A stretch of 64,000 bases of DNA from Pohlia nutans (taxonomy: Eukaryota; Streptophyta; Bryopsida; Bryales; Mniaceae), in the NCBI GenBank assembly GCA_022496805.1, contig CM040088.1, positions 30,510,452 through 30,574,451 of the forward strand, read 5' to 3'. Both the position numbers and the translations under genes were made by a program. The notes below the pieces were generated by a model that did no database searches, was not told where the DNA came from, and saw only the letters and a program-made list of their open reading frames with translations. Each line of letters begins with the position of its first letter. Position 1 is the first letter of the stretch. This document shows positions 1 through 12,385 of this stretch, piece after piece.

Positions 1-888
1 AACCCAACGCCATGCCGACACACGCTTCGCACAAAACTACCAGAAACATGACTCTCAGTCACCCGTATGTGACTCTATGTAGTCATATACGGCAATATAT
101 ATCAGTAATAAGAAGACTAGTATTAGTCATGCAGTGACCGATGTGTTGCCAGTTTTGTCACTACTGCTAGTCATATTCGGTTTGCACTGTAGCAAAAAGA
201 TGACTGGCAGTCATGAAAACATGACTAGATCTAGTCACAGACGCTGTCGTCACATTCCAATTGTCTTGCCACGTTTGCCAAAAATATGACTAGACCGAGT
301 CGTATTCCACGTCAGCACAAAATAAAACTCGTGGTCACAGTCCACGTGCATTGCCACGTCACCAGAATATAACTCAACGGAGTCACATTCCACGTCAACA
401 GCAAATATGACTGACAGTCACATTCCACGTGGAGGAACCACGTCAGATTAAAATGACTAAATAGAGTCACATTACACGTCAGCTAAAAATATGACTGACA
501 GTCACATTACACGTGGAGGTCGCCACGTCAGCAGAAATATGACTCAAAAGAGTGACATTCCACGTCAGCCTAAAATGTGACTACACAGAGTCATATGCCA
601 CGTCAGTTTTTTCCCTCTTCTGCCCGGGCAGGTCAATGAAAGTTGTGTACCCCAAGGCCGGTCAACCCTATCCGTCCAATGCTGACGTGGCACTTAGATT
701 CCACCTCTGTATACGCTGGGGAGAGTATTTATTTTTATGACTGGATGTCTGAAGCGACTCGTCGGTAATGACTAGGTCCTGTCATCCCGCGCGTCACATT
801 CAGAAATCCCACTGCAGTCACATTTTCCGATTTTATGACTCTGCGTAGTCATAAACGCTAGTCACAAAAAGGCCACTTTGTTGTAGTG
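1..888 (-). mobile_element. CACTA (En/Spm) transposon, terminal and subterminal region
   Basis: Read on the minus strand from 888, the sequence begins CACTACAACAAAGTGGCC, a typical plant CACTA terminal inverted repeat, so the element ends at 888 and runs off the left edge. The inner 880 bases are packed with short direct and inverted motifs built on ATGACT/AGTCAT, and between about 300 and 610 roughly a dozen ACGT-core motifs (CCACGTCAG, CACGTGG). Subterminal motif arrays in both orientations are where CACTA transposases of the TNPA type bind. No transposase is visible here; the partner end lies outside the window. The three bases after the end are TGT, a possible target duplication that cannot be checked. 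Confidence 0.8.
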
Positions 889-1398
889 TGTATGACCGAT
901 CTTGCTAGAAATTTTTACTGTATAGTCATTATTATGCAAGGGGAAGTGGCCCCTAGTATCGCCCAAAGTGTTTGTTGTATGAATGTAGTAGATACTTCTT
1001 GTTGTCTTATCTTAACTAAGCTCCGTAGGACTAGCAATCCCACCAATAACCACCTAGTTAACATGAACGGTTGGTCAAATTGCATGTATGTGGCCAAGCG
1101 TAACATCATAGACCGTTTGCCCATTACTTCAACTATTTACCATTTAAAGGATTGTTGCCTCATTCCTGTTTATACCAATAGCATAGTTTATGACATGTAC
1201 CATTGTTTGTGGCATAACACCAATAACGACAAAACCTTTAGTAGCAAAAATAATACGTTTAACATCTTCTTCTCAAAAGTCATACTCCGTGCGGCCCCAC
1301 AAATTAAGTTGTGGGGAGGAGAAGACTTTGAGGTGATAAGAAGAAAATGTCCAACACAACTCTACACTTTTTTGACGAAAAATACTTGTATTTTCAGA

Positions 1399-3030
1399 AT
1401 GTCACAAAAGCCCTCCAGCGCTACGTCCGCCCAAAGATACAAGGATAAACTCTTAGCTCTAACGAACGATCCAGATGTAGAAATGTCCGTTACACAAAAG
1501 CGTTCCTCTAGTATCACACAAGGAACCACAAGCCAAAAGAAGGCCAAGGGCAAATCAAACGCGGAAGCTTTGAAACGCCCTCCCTTTTGGCTTGGTTTCC
1601 AAGCCATGCATTGGACCAATAGAGGGAAAGGTTTACCAATGGATGGCAAAGAACCAGTATCAGTCCTAGTAAAGAATGGTATGTCCGAAAAGGAAGCCTA
1701 TGACTGTCAACATTGCATCTCTTGCTTCCCTTTTGTCATCCAAGAAGAGTGGCCAAACTCTAGGGAAGATTTAAAGGATGGGCAGCATTTTAATCTCACA
1801 CAAGTCCCATCAGATGTCGAAGTAGACAAGTTTCGTTTTTCTCTAGACTACCACGTTGCCATTCACTTTGAGTTGGGTGAGAATGAATGGCCAAAAGAAA
1901 CTATCATGACACTAGTAACCCGTAGGCTCAAAGAGATGGATATTGAGCTTGGAGATGAAATTGGTGAACCCATTGCCCTCATGTGCTACCATAAGAGTAC
2001 CAATTGGAGTGGGGTTATCAAGTTACACTTGAAAACCCCCGAGATTGATGGCATTGGGCTTCTCCAAGGGCTTCGCCCATTCATCTTCAAGCTTGATGAA
2101 GGCAAACTCATGAGAGGTAAAAATCTGCAAAACTTATGATTCTTTGGCTCTCAACAACCTTCTCTCCGTCAAAATTACTAGTGAGCAGCTTGAGATGAAG
2201 GAGTGGTATGTCATGTATGAGACTATAGTAAAAGAGAGCTTCCAAAGGGGGGTAGAGTATGAAATTACAAACATACAAAAGAAAAAAGAGAATACCTTTG
2301 CGTGGGTAGTAGCATCTTCACCCGAACAAGCTAAAAAGATGAGAGAGCACAAAATCACCTTTAACAACGAAATCCTAGAGGGGAAGTTAGCGGATCGCAC
2401 GCGCTCAATGGCGGATGACATAGCAAAGAAGAATTGTCTCATCCTCATCGCGAAGAACCTCAACAAGGTCAAAAGCATTGAAGAAATAAAGAAGAGCATT
2501 GGAGAACACATGGGGCCGAAGAACGCAATCAACTTCTTCTTCAAGATGGACGACAAGAACGGCAAGCACCTTGGATCATGCAACATCCAATGCTTGAACG
2601 CGACGGTGTACAAACAGTTTGTTAAGAAGTCAGCAAAACTTCTTGGCAAACATGTAGAATTCACCCCTCATCCTAGAAGTCTTGATGGAGCGAATGCACC
2701 TAGCCCTTTGGAGCTTACTAGGCTAGGGTTTAGTGATGTTAACACCGTCCTAGCCAACACCATAGAAGCCATAACGAATATTCCTTTAAAGAAAAAACCT
2801 CAAAAGACTTTTCCAAAGAAATAGTAGTAATTAGAGAGGAAATGTCGACTTTGAAAGAAGACTTAAGGAGTGAGCAGAAGATAATTGCGGAACGAACAGT
2901 AGAAAAATCCACATCTAGCCTCAACAAACAGATGACACTCCTCAAGCGGCAACTAGCCACAACCATGCAAGCCCTTGACAATGTCCACATAGGGGGGTCC
3001 AGTGAAGTAGAAATGGACACGTCAAACTAG
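1399..3030 (+). pseudogene. LINE ORF1 protein (RRM-like, coiled-coil tail), frameshifted
   Basis: ORF1 proteins of LINEs bind the element RNA and help reverse transcription. The likely start is the ATG at 1399, after a long open but non-protein-like stretch. The frame runs to a TGA at 2137, must shift once near 2130 to continue through 2824, and shift again near 2815 (AAAGAAAT) to reach the TAG at 3028-3030. Joined by eye it would be about 540 residues. The middle (about 2400-2700) has an RRM-like pattern of alternating hydrophobic strands and helices (NCLILIAKNL and following). The last 60 residues are charged and heptad-like, probably a coiled coil. The early part has a Lys/Ser-rich segment. 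The call rests on position before ORF2 and general fold, not on a remembered homologue. Confidence 0.6.
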
Positions 3031-3481
3031 TTTGGTCAAACAACGCACCACCAAGAGTATACATATATACTATAAAACCTAATAAAAAACTAAAAAATCC
3101 AAAAAAAACAAACATCAAAAAACCAAACAAACTTTTATTATAATAATACTATTAAAAATACCAAAAATTAATTATAAACCTATCTCCTTAAAAACCAACA
3201 AAAAATATAACATAAATATAGTATATATTTATACTATCTCAAAAATTCAAAACAAACACACATTCAAACCACCTTACAAAAAACAATATATCAAAAACAA
3301 CAAACCAAACCAAAAAATACCAAAAAAATTAAAAAAAAAACCTGTAAATTACCAGCATCAAACATTTATCACCATAGTAAACCCTAGGTGGCCTCGGCCT
3401 ACCAGCCTCGGCCAAAAAACATATACAATAATACTACTCCTTAATTCTAACAAATATATACCCTTCAAAGCGATACATTAA
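3031..3481 (+). other. Spacer between LINE ORF1 and ORF2 with a GC-rich island
   Basis: The stretch is almost pure A, C and T, has many stops in all plus frames and no ATG up to 3737. In its middle, about 3383-3416, sits a sharply different GC-rich island with GCCTCGGCC twice, 10 bases apart, able to form GGCC-paired structures. No coding function is visible. It may be a structured element that influences translation of ORF2; that is inference from position. Confidence 0.4.
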
Positions 3482-6400
3482 AAAACTCCGTATAAAACTC
3501 ATACAAATAAAACTCTAAAACACTATAATAACACACCATATAGAACGCAATATCAAACACAAAAAATTCAAACTATTATCAACATTAATAAAAAGACCGC
3601 AAAACCTCGCAATAAAATCAACAAAAAACACCTTCCAAACAAAAACAAAAGTACCACCACAAATAATTACAATAAAAATAACCTTATCCCAAAACTCCTA
3701 CTCCTTTGCGGTGACATAGAAACCAACCCTGGACCGATGCCAAACATACTTAAAATACACCCACCATCACATAAAAATAGAAGTAAAATATATTTTATAC
3801 CATGCACAATAAAACTACACCCAGAATATCAACACTTAGCAAAAACATTTGCACCATGTTTAAAAATAACACACCCAAGTCATCCTGAAACAACTACAGA
3901 TTACCCACACCTTTCAAAGTACATATACGAAAATCAACACCACCCACCTCCCCGAATGCTATACGCACTCATTACCACGATAAGCCCACTACTAGAAACA
4001 TGTGACCACCAATTAATACAAACACCCGACCCAAAGTGGACAACAATACTCCTTGAAAAAATGGCACTTCTTCAAAATCTCCCCGAACGACACATCTCAA
4101 ACCCACACCCATACACCCAATTTAAAAGCACCAACCAAAATCTAATTAACCCCCTTAATACCATTCACAAACAACTATATGATTTTATAAAACAAAACGA
4201 TAACTCACTAAACCCTCAAATTCTAATAAACAAATTCCCATTCCTACCCGAAAACTTACTAATAGAATCTCTTAAATGTAAAGAACCTATACATGAATAC
4301 TCACACCCACCCCCATTATCCAACATACCATTACCGCAAACCCAAAATATTCAAACATCAAACCACAACACACACATCATTACATGGAATGCCTTATCTT
4401 TAAACACAGCTCTACCAAGCCTACAAAATTTAACCTCAAACACCACAATCAATCCAGCAATTATCACAATACAAGAAACTAAACTAACCGCAACAAAATC
4501 AACAAAATATATACAAAACATATTCCCTAAATACAAACTAATTTTTAACAACACGCACGCCTTAACAAGATGTATGCAACAAAGATTTCCATATACCCCT
4601 GCTAGAGGAGGACTCCTCACACTAATAAATAAAAAATATGCATACCCAGGAAATATCACCAAAATCCCTACCCCAGCAGAAATCTCACCATATTTACAAA
4701 TAATACAAATAAAAAACGCACCATTACAACCTTGGCTAATTTTACATATGTACATGCCTTCCACTTAGAAGATATTCAATATATTACAGTAATACAACAA
4801 CAAATAACACAACAAATCATAGCACATCCAAACCATACATACATACTATGTGGAGATTTTAACAGAGACATAGCCCTTATAGAACGACAAAACGAAAACA
4901 ACATAACACCTCCACAAACAGAAGATATAGAATGGCGTGCATTCACAGACTCTATACATTTAACCTACATTTCAACAAATAGCACATTTACCAGACAAGA
5001 TGGACAAAACTACACTCAAACAAGTTTAATTGATGGATACTACATCAAAACTCCCAATAATACACTATATACCTCAATCACAAACCACGACCACAACCTA
5101 AACTCAGACCATTCACCAGTCACCCTACAAATACCATCAAACACACTACTAGCTCGCCCCACACAACCAAAAACAAACAAACCACCAAGGATTCTAAACC
5201 CCATCCCACAAGATAACATTGAAAATTTCAAAACACTATTTTTCGAAGAAAACTCTCTCCAAATAAATGAACTCACTACAATATTGATGAATGAACAATT
5301 AACAAGCAACCAACGGCAAACATCCTGTACAAAATTAGACCACCTAATACAACAAATATCAAAAAAAATTCAAGAAACTTGCAGTGCTCCACCTCTACCT
5401 TCACTAACACGCCGCACAGCTCAACAAGGAGGCTTTTTGCCAAAAAAAACTCCAAAAACAATGGAAAAAACACCTATCTACCTACCACCTAATCAGAAAA
5501 CCAATATACATAACAAAAACAATACCAGATTGGCAAAACCACCCAATAATAGAAGAATTAAAAAACCATAACCATATTACCATCCCACCACCCCCTAGCC
5601 TAGAATTAAATCCACAAGAATGGATTAAAACTTTAGCAGAACTAGCTAAAACCGCAAACAAACAAGCACGCAAAATTACCACTAAATACACCCAAGAATG
5701 TGTTAAAAAAGCCATCACAAAATACAGACAACTATATGAAAAAAGCCCCAAGAAAATAAATAAAAAAGTTTTCAAGAACCAAGAAACACCACCGTTAGAT
5801 TGCATTATGGATAGAAACAACATACTAACCAGCCCAGAAGACATAGCAAATGAAATTTATATTCAACAATCAATTAGTAATAGACCTACAGTCCCAACAT
5901 GTTACTACCAACCAGAACACCCCACTAATTGCACATGTGGAAATAAACAATACCCATGGCATGATCTAGATGGATTTATAATAGACAAAAGAGGAGACCC
6001 TCAAACACCACTGCACAAATACTTCGACCAAGAAACATACGACTTATGTCTGAAACACCTATCCAATAATAAAACACCAGGCCCAGATAAAATCCCAAAC
6101 TCAATCTTAAAAAATATGCCCGATAGTTTTCATAAACTACTATTACTATTTTTCACCCATTGCTACAAACAAAAAAAAATCCCAGCATCATGGAAAATAA
6201 GTTTAACCATACTTTTGTACAAAAAAGGGGATCCATCACTATTACCAAACCACAGACCTATAGCACTTGCAAATACAATTTACAAATTATTCATTAGCAC
6301 ACTAACACTAATACTATCATCATATGGTGAAAAATATCAAATACTACATGACAGTCAAGAAGGATTTAGAGCAGAAAGAAGTACATCCAGACAACTACAA

Positions 6401-9400
6401 CTACTCATAGCAGCCCTGGAAGACGCTAGATTTACAAACCAAAACATATACCTACTATACATAGATTTTAAAAATGCATTCGGCTCCCTTGACCACGCTA
6501 GACTATTAGCTATAATGAAAGACCTTGGATACCCATCAGATGCAGTAACACTAATTGGCAATATTTACTCACACTCTACCACCATATTTACCGGTGAACA
6601 CTTCGGCAAAACAAAACCAATACCCATTCAAAGAGGCACCATCCAAGGAGATACACTAAGCCCATATTTATTTCTGATATTCCTTGAACCACTACTTAGA
6701 TGGTTACAAAGAGGTAAAAACGGGTACACATTTGGTACATCAAAATTAACCATTAGCTCTGCAGCATACGCAGATGACCTAGCAGCTATAACAAATAATC
6801 TCCAATCACTACAAACGCAATTAAACAAACTAGATAAATTTTGTGAATGGACTGGAATGGACTTAGGTGTACAAAAATGTGCTATCACTGGATGTCCCAA
6901 CAAATCCAAACTAAATCCTGAAAAATTCAAAATCCAAATACAAAACCATAACATATCTTACAGAAATCAACCGATACCCGTTTTGCACCAAAACGAACTT
7001 TATGTATACTTAGGCATTCAACTAGTACCCTCACTAAAATGGAAACTCCAAACACACATCACCACAAACAAAATAATAGACCAATGCAAACAACTAGCCA
7101 AATGCCCCACTACAATTAAACAAAAAATTAGCATGGTTGATACCGTCATTAGAGCAGGCATAGCATACAGTTTTTATGCAGTCCCATACTCGCTACCGAC
7201 CATCAAAAAATTAGATAAAAAATCATAGGAATCCAAAAAACAATATGTAGACTACCAAAATGCACAGCAAACGTAATAACCCAATTACCTCACGTACTCT
7301 TTGGCCTTGAGGCTTTCTCAATTAAAAACGCATATTTACGATGCATCGGTGAACAACTTCGAAACGCACTTAACGACCAAGGGAGACTAGGTATAATATA
7401 AAAAGGACTTATACATCACATATTAGCCAAATATGGAGGCGCGGAAGAAATCCCAAGAATCACACAATATGACTGCATTAATTCACCAACCATACGTACA
7501 TTATTTCTCTTAAAAAATGCTAGAGGAATTCACCTCAAAAGTACAAATGAAAATTTCCAACTACATATGACGGAATTGGAACGAGAATGGCGAACACAAG
7601 CGACAAATGAACTTCCACATCTCAATCCCGATCTATCACTCAAACTTTTACACAAACTATTAATCCATAACATATATGAAATAAAATACATCACCCTTCC
7701 CAACGGAACAACCCTTATGACACCAGAAAACTTCAAAACGCCAACCAAATTAGAAAAAAGCGCACTTCAAATAGCTGAACAATTGTTTTGCTACCCAAGC
7801 TGCACAACAAATTGCCCAAACCCATGTGCAAGACATCCACCCGCCCGAACGCTTAAAGAGAGATACATCTCAAATAACCAAAACATATTACCAAGAGCAC
7901 CAATTAACCAACCTCAACCCCCAGCCCCACAACAACACCTCCACCCAAACCCACCCCCTAACATCAAAAACAACCCTCTAAGATTTCCCATCGACATAAT
8001 ATTAGACCACAAAACAAATACTTCAAAAGATTAATATAAAATAACAAAAAAATATAACACATACTTATGTCAATAGACTCTCCAAAACAACGATACATAC
8101 AACAAATGGATGCCACAAAGAGAACTCTTCCCCTTCAACCACCCAACAACCATTGCACACAACATTAAACTACTTACAGAATACTACACAAAACTACAAC
8201 ACAATCACTATAAAAAAATTATTAACACACACTTCACTCCTGAACAAAGCACAGATGCAAGATTCATCCCTCCACCCACAGCCACCCCGCTTACACACAT
8301 ACACATACAAGAATGTAACCCGGAAAAAGACATTATTTCCAATTACGACACCATACAAGTAAATAATGAGCAAACCCACCTATATGAAGATACCCGTAGA
8401 CATCTTATCACTATACCAACCACTAGACTAAAATGGCTATGGCAACAATATAATAAAGCAATTTATAGCTCACACGGCCTAGTACCACAAACACAATCAT
8501 TTGAAAAAGAAGTAATATGGCTCTATCAAAGATACAACCATAAAATCCCCAGAAAAGACCCACTAAAAGCAGCACAACATACCCTACCAACGAGTATTCT
8601 CGACTCCATTACTACCTCCTTCAATATCTCCCACTCATACTTCTCCTCACCAACAACATGCTCCACACAAATTTCAAAATTTTACTCTCCCTTTGCAAGA
8701 GACAAAGTCTTTGGATCACTCGGTACCGCCTTCCAATACAAATGGAAAGGCATAGGCTACGCCCACCCACATAATGAAGAAACAGCCCAACAAGCAATTC
8801 ATTGGGCACGATTAGCAGCTAAAACCGACCCAAACACCATCACTATACTGGTAATACCAGATACAAATTGGTACCAAAACTTCTCCCCGCACAAGGGGCC
8901 TTTTTCAGACACCCATATAATTGCCCACTTCGCCGCAGATTCCATCACATATGAAGAACCAACAATCCCTCAAGAACTCCATAAACCGAAGACAGAACCG
9001 CTCGCAATCCGCGTCCTATGTATTCACCACCAAGATCACAACATTGGTACACCATACCAAATAAATGCGATTAAAACAGCAATTGAAAACCTACAAATCC
9101 CACAATACCACATACAAAATGCCCCATACACTCCCCACAACACACCGGTCAATAAAAATAAGAAATGGAACAAACTCATATACCCGCCCTCCATCAACTC
9201 GACCACTTTAAACACACCACCTCTACCAAACTTTGTGACAAACACTACACCTAAATTCCAACCACAACATAGCTACTATACCGATGGATCCTTCATACCT
9301 CCTGAACATTCCCCCGACGGACACTGGAAAAAAAAAAAAACCGGGTACGGAATATACAACTCTACAAAGGCTGACATGCAAATATCAGCAAGACTACCAG

Positions 9401-10728
9401 GCCTACAAATATGTTTTCGAGCAGAACTAATGGCTATCCATAGAACACTTAGTCTAATCACTACTAAATACCCAGACGAACCGGCACATATATTCACAGA
9501 TTGCCTCAACTGCCTATACAATCTAAACACACATATTAAACATCCAACCATGCACAACAATCACGCGGACAAAACCATACTATCAGACATGGTAGAAATG
9601 CTAAAAACTCGTACCCAACCCACCACATTCTATAAAGTCAAAGCACATATCAACATTGAAGGCAACGAATAAGCGGATAAACTTGCAAAAATGGGAGCTC
9701 GAAAAGAGTACTTCAGAGCCACAAGTTCATACGAATTTGCACATACAACACAATTCTATTTTCAAAAAGATATATGGCCAGGACCTATAAAACGACCAGA
9801 TAAAGGCCCTGTCAGATGTCTCCAAACATATCTAACCAAATACGACCAAGAAAATAACCTTGAAGAAATGGCAATCAAATTTCCCAACATTAGCAAATGG
9901 ACCATGAACCCAAACATCGATAACGAACTATCAAATGCATTTTGGTCCAATCCCACAATCACTGACTCACAAAAAACAATTATATTAAAACTTCGTACCG
10001 GCCAATACATGGGCAATGCTAGAAAACAACTATTCTTTGGTAGAGAAAGATTCCTCTCAATCACATGCTCCATCTGTAACTCTGCAGATGCAGACACATG
10101 GCTACACGTACTTCTAAAATGCAGCCATCACCACATTCACGTCATTAGAGTCAAAAGACATAACAAAGCAGTATAGGAACTAAGGAAATTAATCCTTTCA
10201 TCGCAAAAATCTAGATGTTACACCCTCATGAACGCAGGAACATTCAACAACCCCCAAGAAAACACAGTACCTCTATGGCTACTACCATGCTCATGTGAAC
10301 AACAAAGATGTCATTGCAACGCTAGATTCAAACCAGACATCCTTTGCGTAGAAGGACTCCCATACAAAAATGACCCACCATCACATCCATTAGACAACCT
10401 CACAATTCAATTTATTGAATTTACATATTGTAATGACAGATTCCCACAAGAAACAATAAATATCAAAAATTAGAAATACCAACCACTTATCGACAACATT
10501 ATTAACTTAGGATGGAAAGTTGACCCACTCATAGTCATCACGGCAAGAGCTAGAGGCACTACAAATGGTCCCTCGATGAAAATTCTCGAAAGCAAATTTA
10601 AATTACCAGAAAGCGCCATTAAAACCACATTCAAAGAAATAAATACCATTGCCATACATCACGCCGGATCAATTATTCTACATAAAAGAAAAATAGAAAA
10701 TAACCAGCCACTACCAATAGACTACTGA
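3482..10728 (+). pseudogene. LINE ORF2: APE endonuclease, reverse transcriptase, RNase H, CCHC
   Basis: This is the enzyme ORF for nicking target DNA and copying the element RNA. After the 2A motif come endonuclease motifs TWNAL and IQETK (about 4380-4490), CGDFNRD (about 4850) and LNSDHSP (about 5100). Reverse transcriptase follows: KKGDPSLLPNHRPI, EGFRAERST, LYIDFKNAFGSLDH, QRGTIQGDTLSP and the catalytic AYADD near 6765. RNase H shows TDGS (about 9280), AELMAI, FTDC and GNE-ADKLAK (about 9670). A CCHC knuckle (CSIC...H..C) lies near 10070-10130. Frameshifts occur near 4760, 5560 and 7216. From 7217 to the TGA at 10726 one frame holds for 3.5 kb, broken only by TAA at 7399, 8032 and 9670 and TAG at 8074, 10174 and 10471. 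The protein would be about 2,400 residues, long for the family. Confidence 0.85.
3695..3739 (+). other. 2A-like ribosome-skipping peptide, LLLLCGDIETNPG/P
   Basis: Codons 3695-3736 read LLLLCGDIETNPGP, followed directly by the ATG at 3737. GDIETNPGP fits the 2A consensus D(V/I)ExNPGP, in which the ribosome skips the bond between G and P. A leucine-rich run just before it is also usual. 2A motifs at the N-terminus of ORF2 are known in several APE-type LINEs, including trypanosomal L1Tc. The frame is open upstream to a TAA at 3479-3481 but contains no ATG, so how the motif would be translated is not clear. Confidence 0.85.
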
Positions 10729-10730
10729 AT

Positions 10731-11040
10731 AAAACAAAACTACCAAAGAAAAGGAGAGTAATGATGAAGATCACTACTTATTTCTTTTGTATTTTTGTTT
10801 AATAGCTCAAAGTACACACTTGTCTCAGGTAGATGGGACGGGGCCGGTTTGTTGGTACAAACTTTCCTGCCTATGATTAAATCACTAGCAGCACCAAGTC
10901 ATGTATATCACAATAAACGCTCAGACAGACCCAACGGGAATCGAACCCGTACCGTACAATTGTAACATAAACACCCTTCTCCAACCAACCTTGGAACCAT
11001 GACTTGGCAACCACCAAGCAAAACAAGCATCAATTTATAC
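10731..11040 (-). repeat. tRNA-like sequence, possible tRNA-derived SINE head
   Basis: On the minus strand, about 10925-10945 holds a perfect T-arm: ACGGG, loop TTCGATT, CCCGT, which is also a good pol III B box. About 50 bases upstream is a weak A box-like GGTTGGTTGG. Spacing is right for a tRNA, but the two acceptor strands do not pair and no clean anticodon stem forms. A tRNA-derived SINE running towards 10740 is the best guess; a degenerate tRNA gene is the alternative. No poly(A) or second copy was seen in the window. Confidence 0.35.
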
Positions 11041-12385
11041 CCGCGCTAGTTTTAATAAATGAATCTTACTAGTGTTACTAGTATTTATCTCTGGTCACTA
11101 AAGTGTCTATTGTCGAAAGAGGTGAGTAGTCTTGTATCAATGGACCTCTGTCCGGTGGGCACTGGCTCATTGTCAAGACGAACAGACACTTTATTCACGC
11201 CGGCCTTGAAAGAGGACCGAAGTTCATATCTATCTAGGGTGAGTAGTATGGCTTACTAGATTTAGGCGCGTCTTTGCAATTGCTTTATTGCAAAACCCAC
11301 ATGAAAACATATAAAATCTAAAAGAAATCAGAAACATAAACCTAAAGCCCATGAACTCTATAAAAATAATTTTATAAAAGTTGAATAATTTGCATAGAGA
11401 TCAATTACTTTTTGCATATATTTATAGGAATGGAAACACAAAAGCACATTCTTCTAAATTTTGTTTTGCAATTCAACACACTTTAGTCATACACAACTTA
11501 CTTCATGTGCAATTCATCCTTGGTTACTTTGCACTATTGGTAGAAGTTTCAAACAATGAAATAGTCATAAAATCATTTTGGAAAAAAAAATTACAACTAA
11601 GATAAGGTATATTGTAGGCAAACAACAGGTTTGACTAAAAATAATTCTATAAACACAAATGCTAAAAATTTCGGGAAATCATTATTCAAAAAAACTTTGT
11701 AAGGGAAAGAAACGGATTTAAGAGGATATTTGTTTTTGCCGAAATATGCTTTTAGAAATAATTAAATATTCAGTAGCTAGGTGCCAAACCTGTTGTTCAA
11801 CTATGGTAATTCATTTCAATATGAGGATATTAAAACTAAGTGCAGGGCCACATAAAACATACATTATTAGGTAATTTGCTAATGATTGGGTACTTTCAAA
11901 TGCTCTAACCAAATTAAATAGCGCCCCCTTTTTAATACTAGAATTTCACACGTCATTATAAAAATTACCGTAAAGTGAACCCATGTGGCAAATATACTTT
12001 TATTTATTTGTTGTTGTTGAAATCCATCAATTTTTTTATTAAAATAAAATTCTAATAAAAGCTTTTACGAAAATAAATGTTATGCTTTAAAGAGGACTAG
12101 ATAATTGTTTATGGTAACCAAGACCAAGTGAAGTCTATGAAGTTGAGACCAAGACCAAGTGAAGGTGGAAATATCACCTCCATTCTAATGCATGTTACAA
12201 ATTAATTTCAAATTTTGAATTCAATTGAATTTCTATTAAAATATTTATATCTCAAGTTGAAAATTTAGTTTCTATCTTGAACATAAAAATTCATAATCCT
12301 TAGTATGAACAATGTTTCAATCCATAAAAATAAAATGTAGTTTTTTATAATCAGTTGATGTCTATTTTGTGTTCAATCAATTTGT
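11041..12385. other. AT-rich stretch without recognisable genes
   Basis: I see no coding frame with protein-like composition. GGTGAGTAGT occurs twice (about 11121 and 11239), flanking a short segment with moderate GC. The rest is AT-rich with short oligo-A and oligo-T runs, including an ACCAAGACCAAGTGAAG-type direct repeat near 12118-12165. Confidence 0.5.

Larger units (their letters stand above)
889..10730 (+). mobile_element. Non-LTR (LINE) retrotransposon with 2A-like peptide, decayed
   Basis: The element has the order ORF1, 2A-like motif, APE endonuclease, reverse transcriptase, RNase H, CCHC knuckle, all on plus. It starts right of the CACTA end; the exact 5' end is not clear and 889-1398 is a probable 5' UTR. 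The 3' end is near the ORF2 stop at 10726-10728, with an A/C-rich and then T-rich stretch following. Frameshifts and stops show that this copy is inactive. From about 3040 to 10730 the plus strand is very poor in G (often 1-6 per 60 bases), unlike ORF1. The domain order matches RNase H-bearing LINEs such as the Ingi/L1Tc group. No target duplication was found. Confidence 0.85.

Noticed and set aside
886..1398. Upstream part of the long plus frame as coding
   Set aside because: The frame is open but the composition is not protein-like, with many Cys/Ile/Asn; the ATG at 1399 starts the charged, ORF1-like sequence.
10921..11000. Functional tRNA gene on minus
   Set aside because: The T-arm is perfect but acceptor strands do not pair and the anticodon arm does not form.
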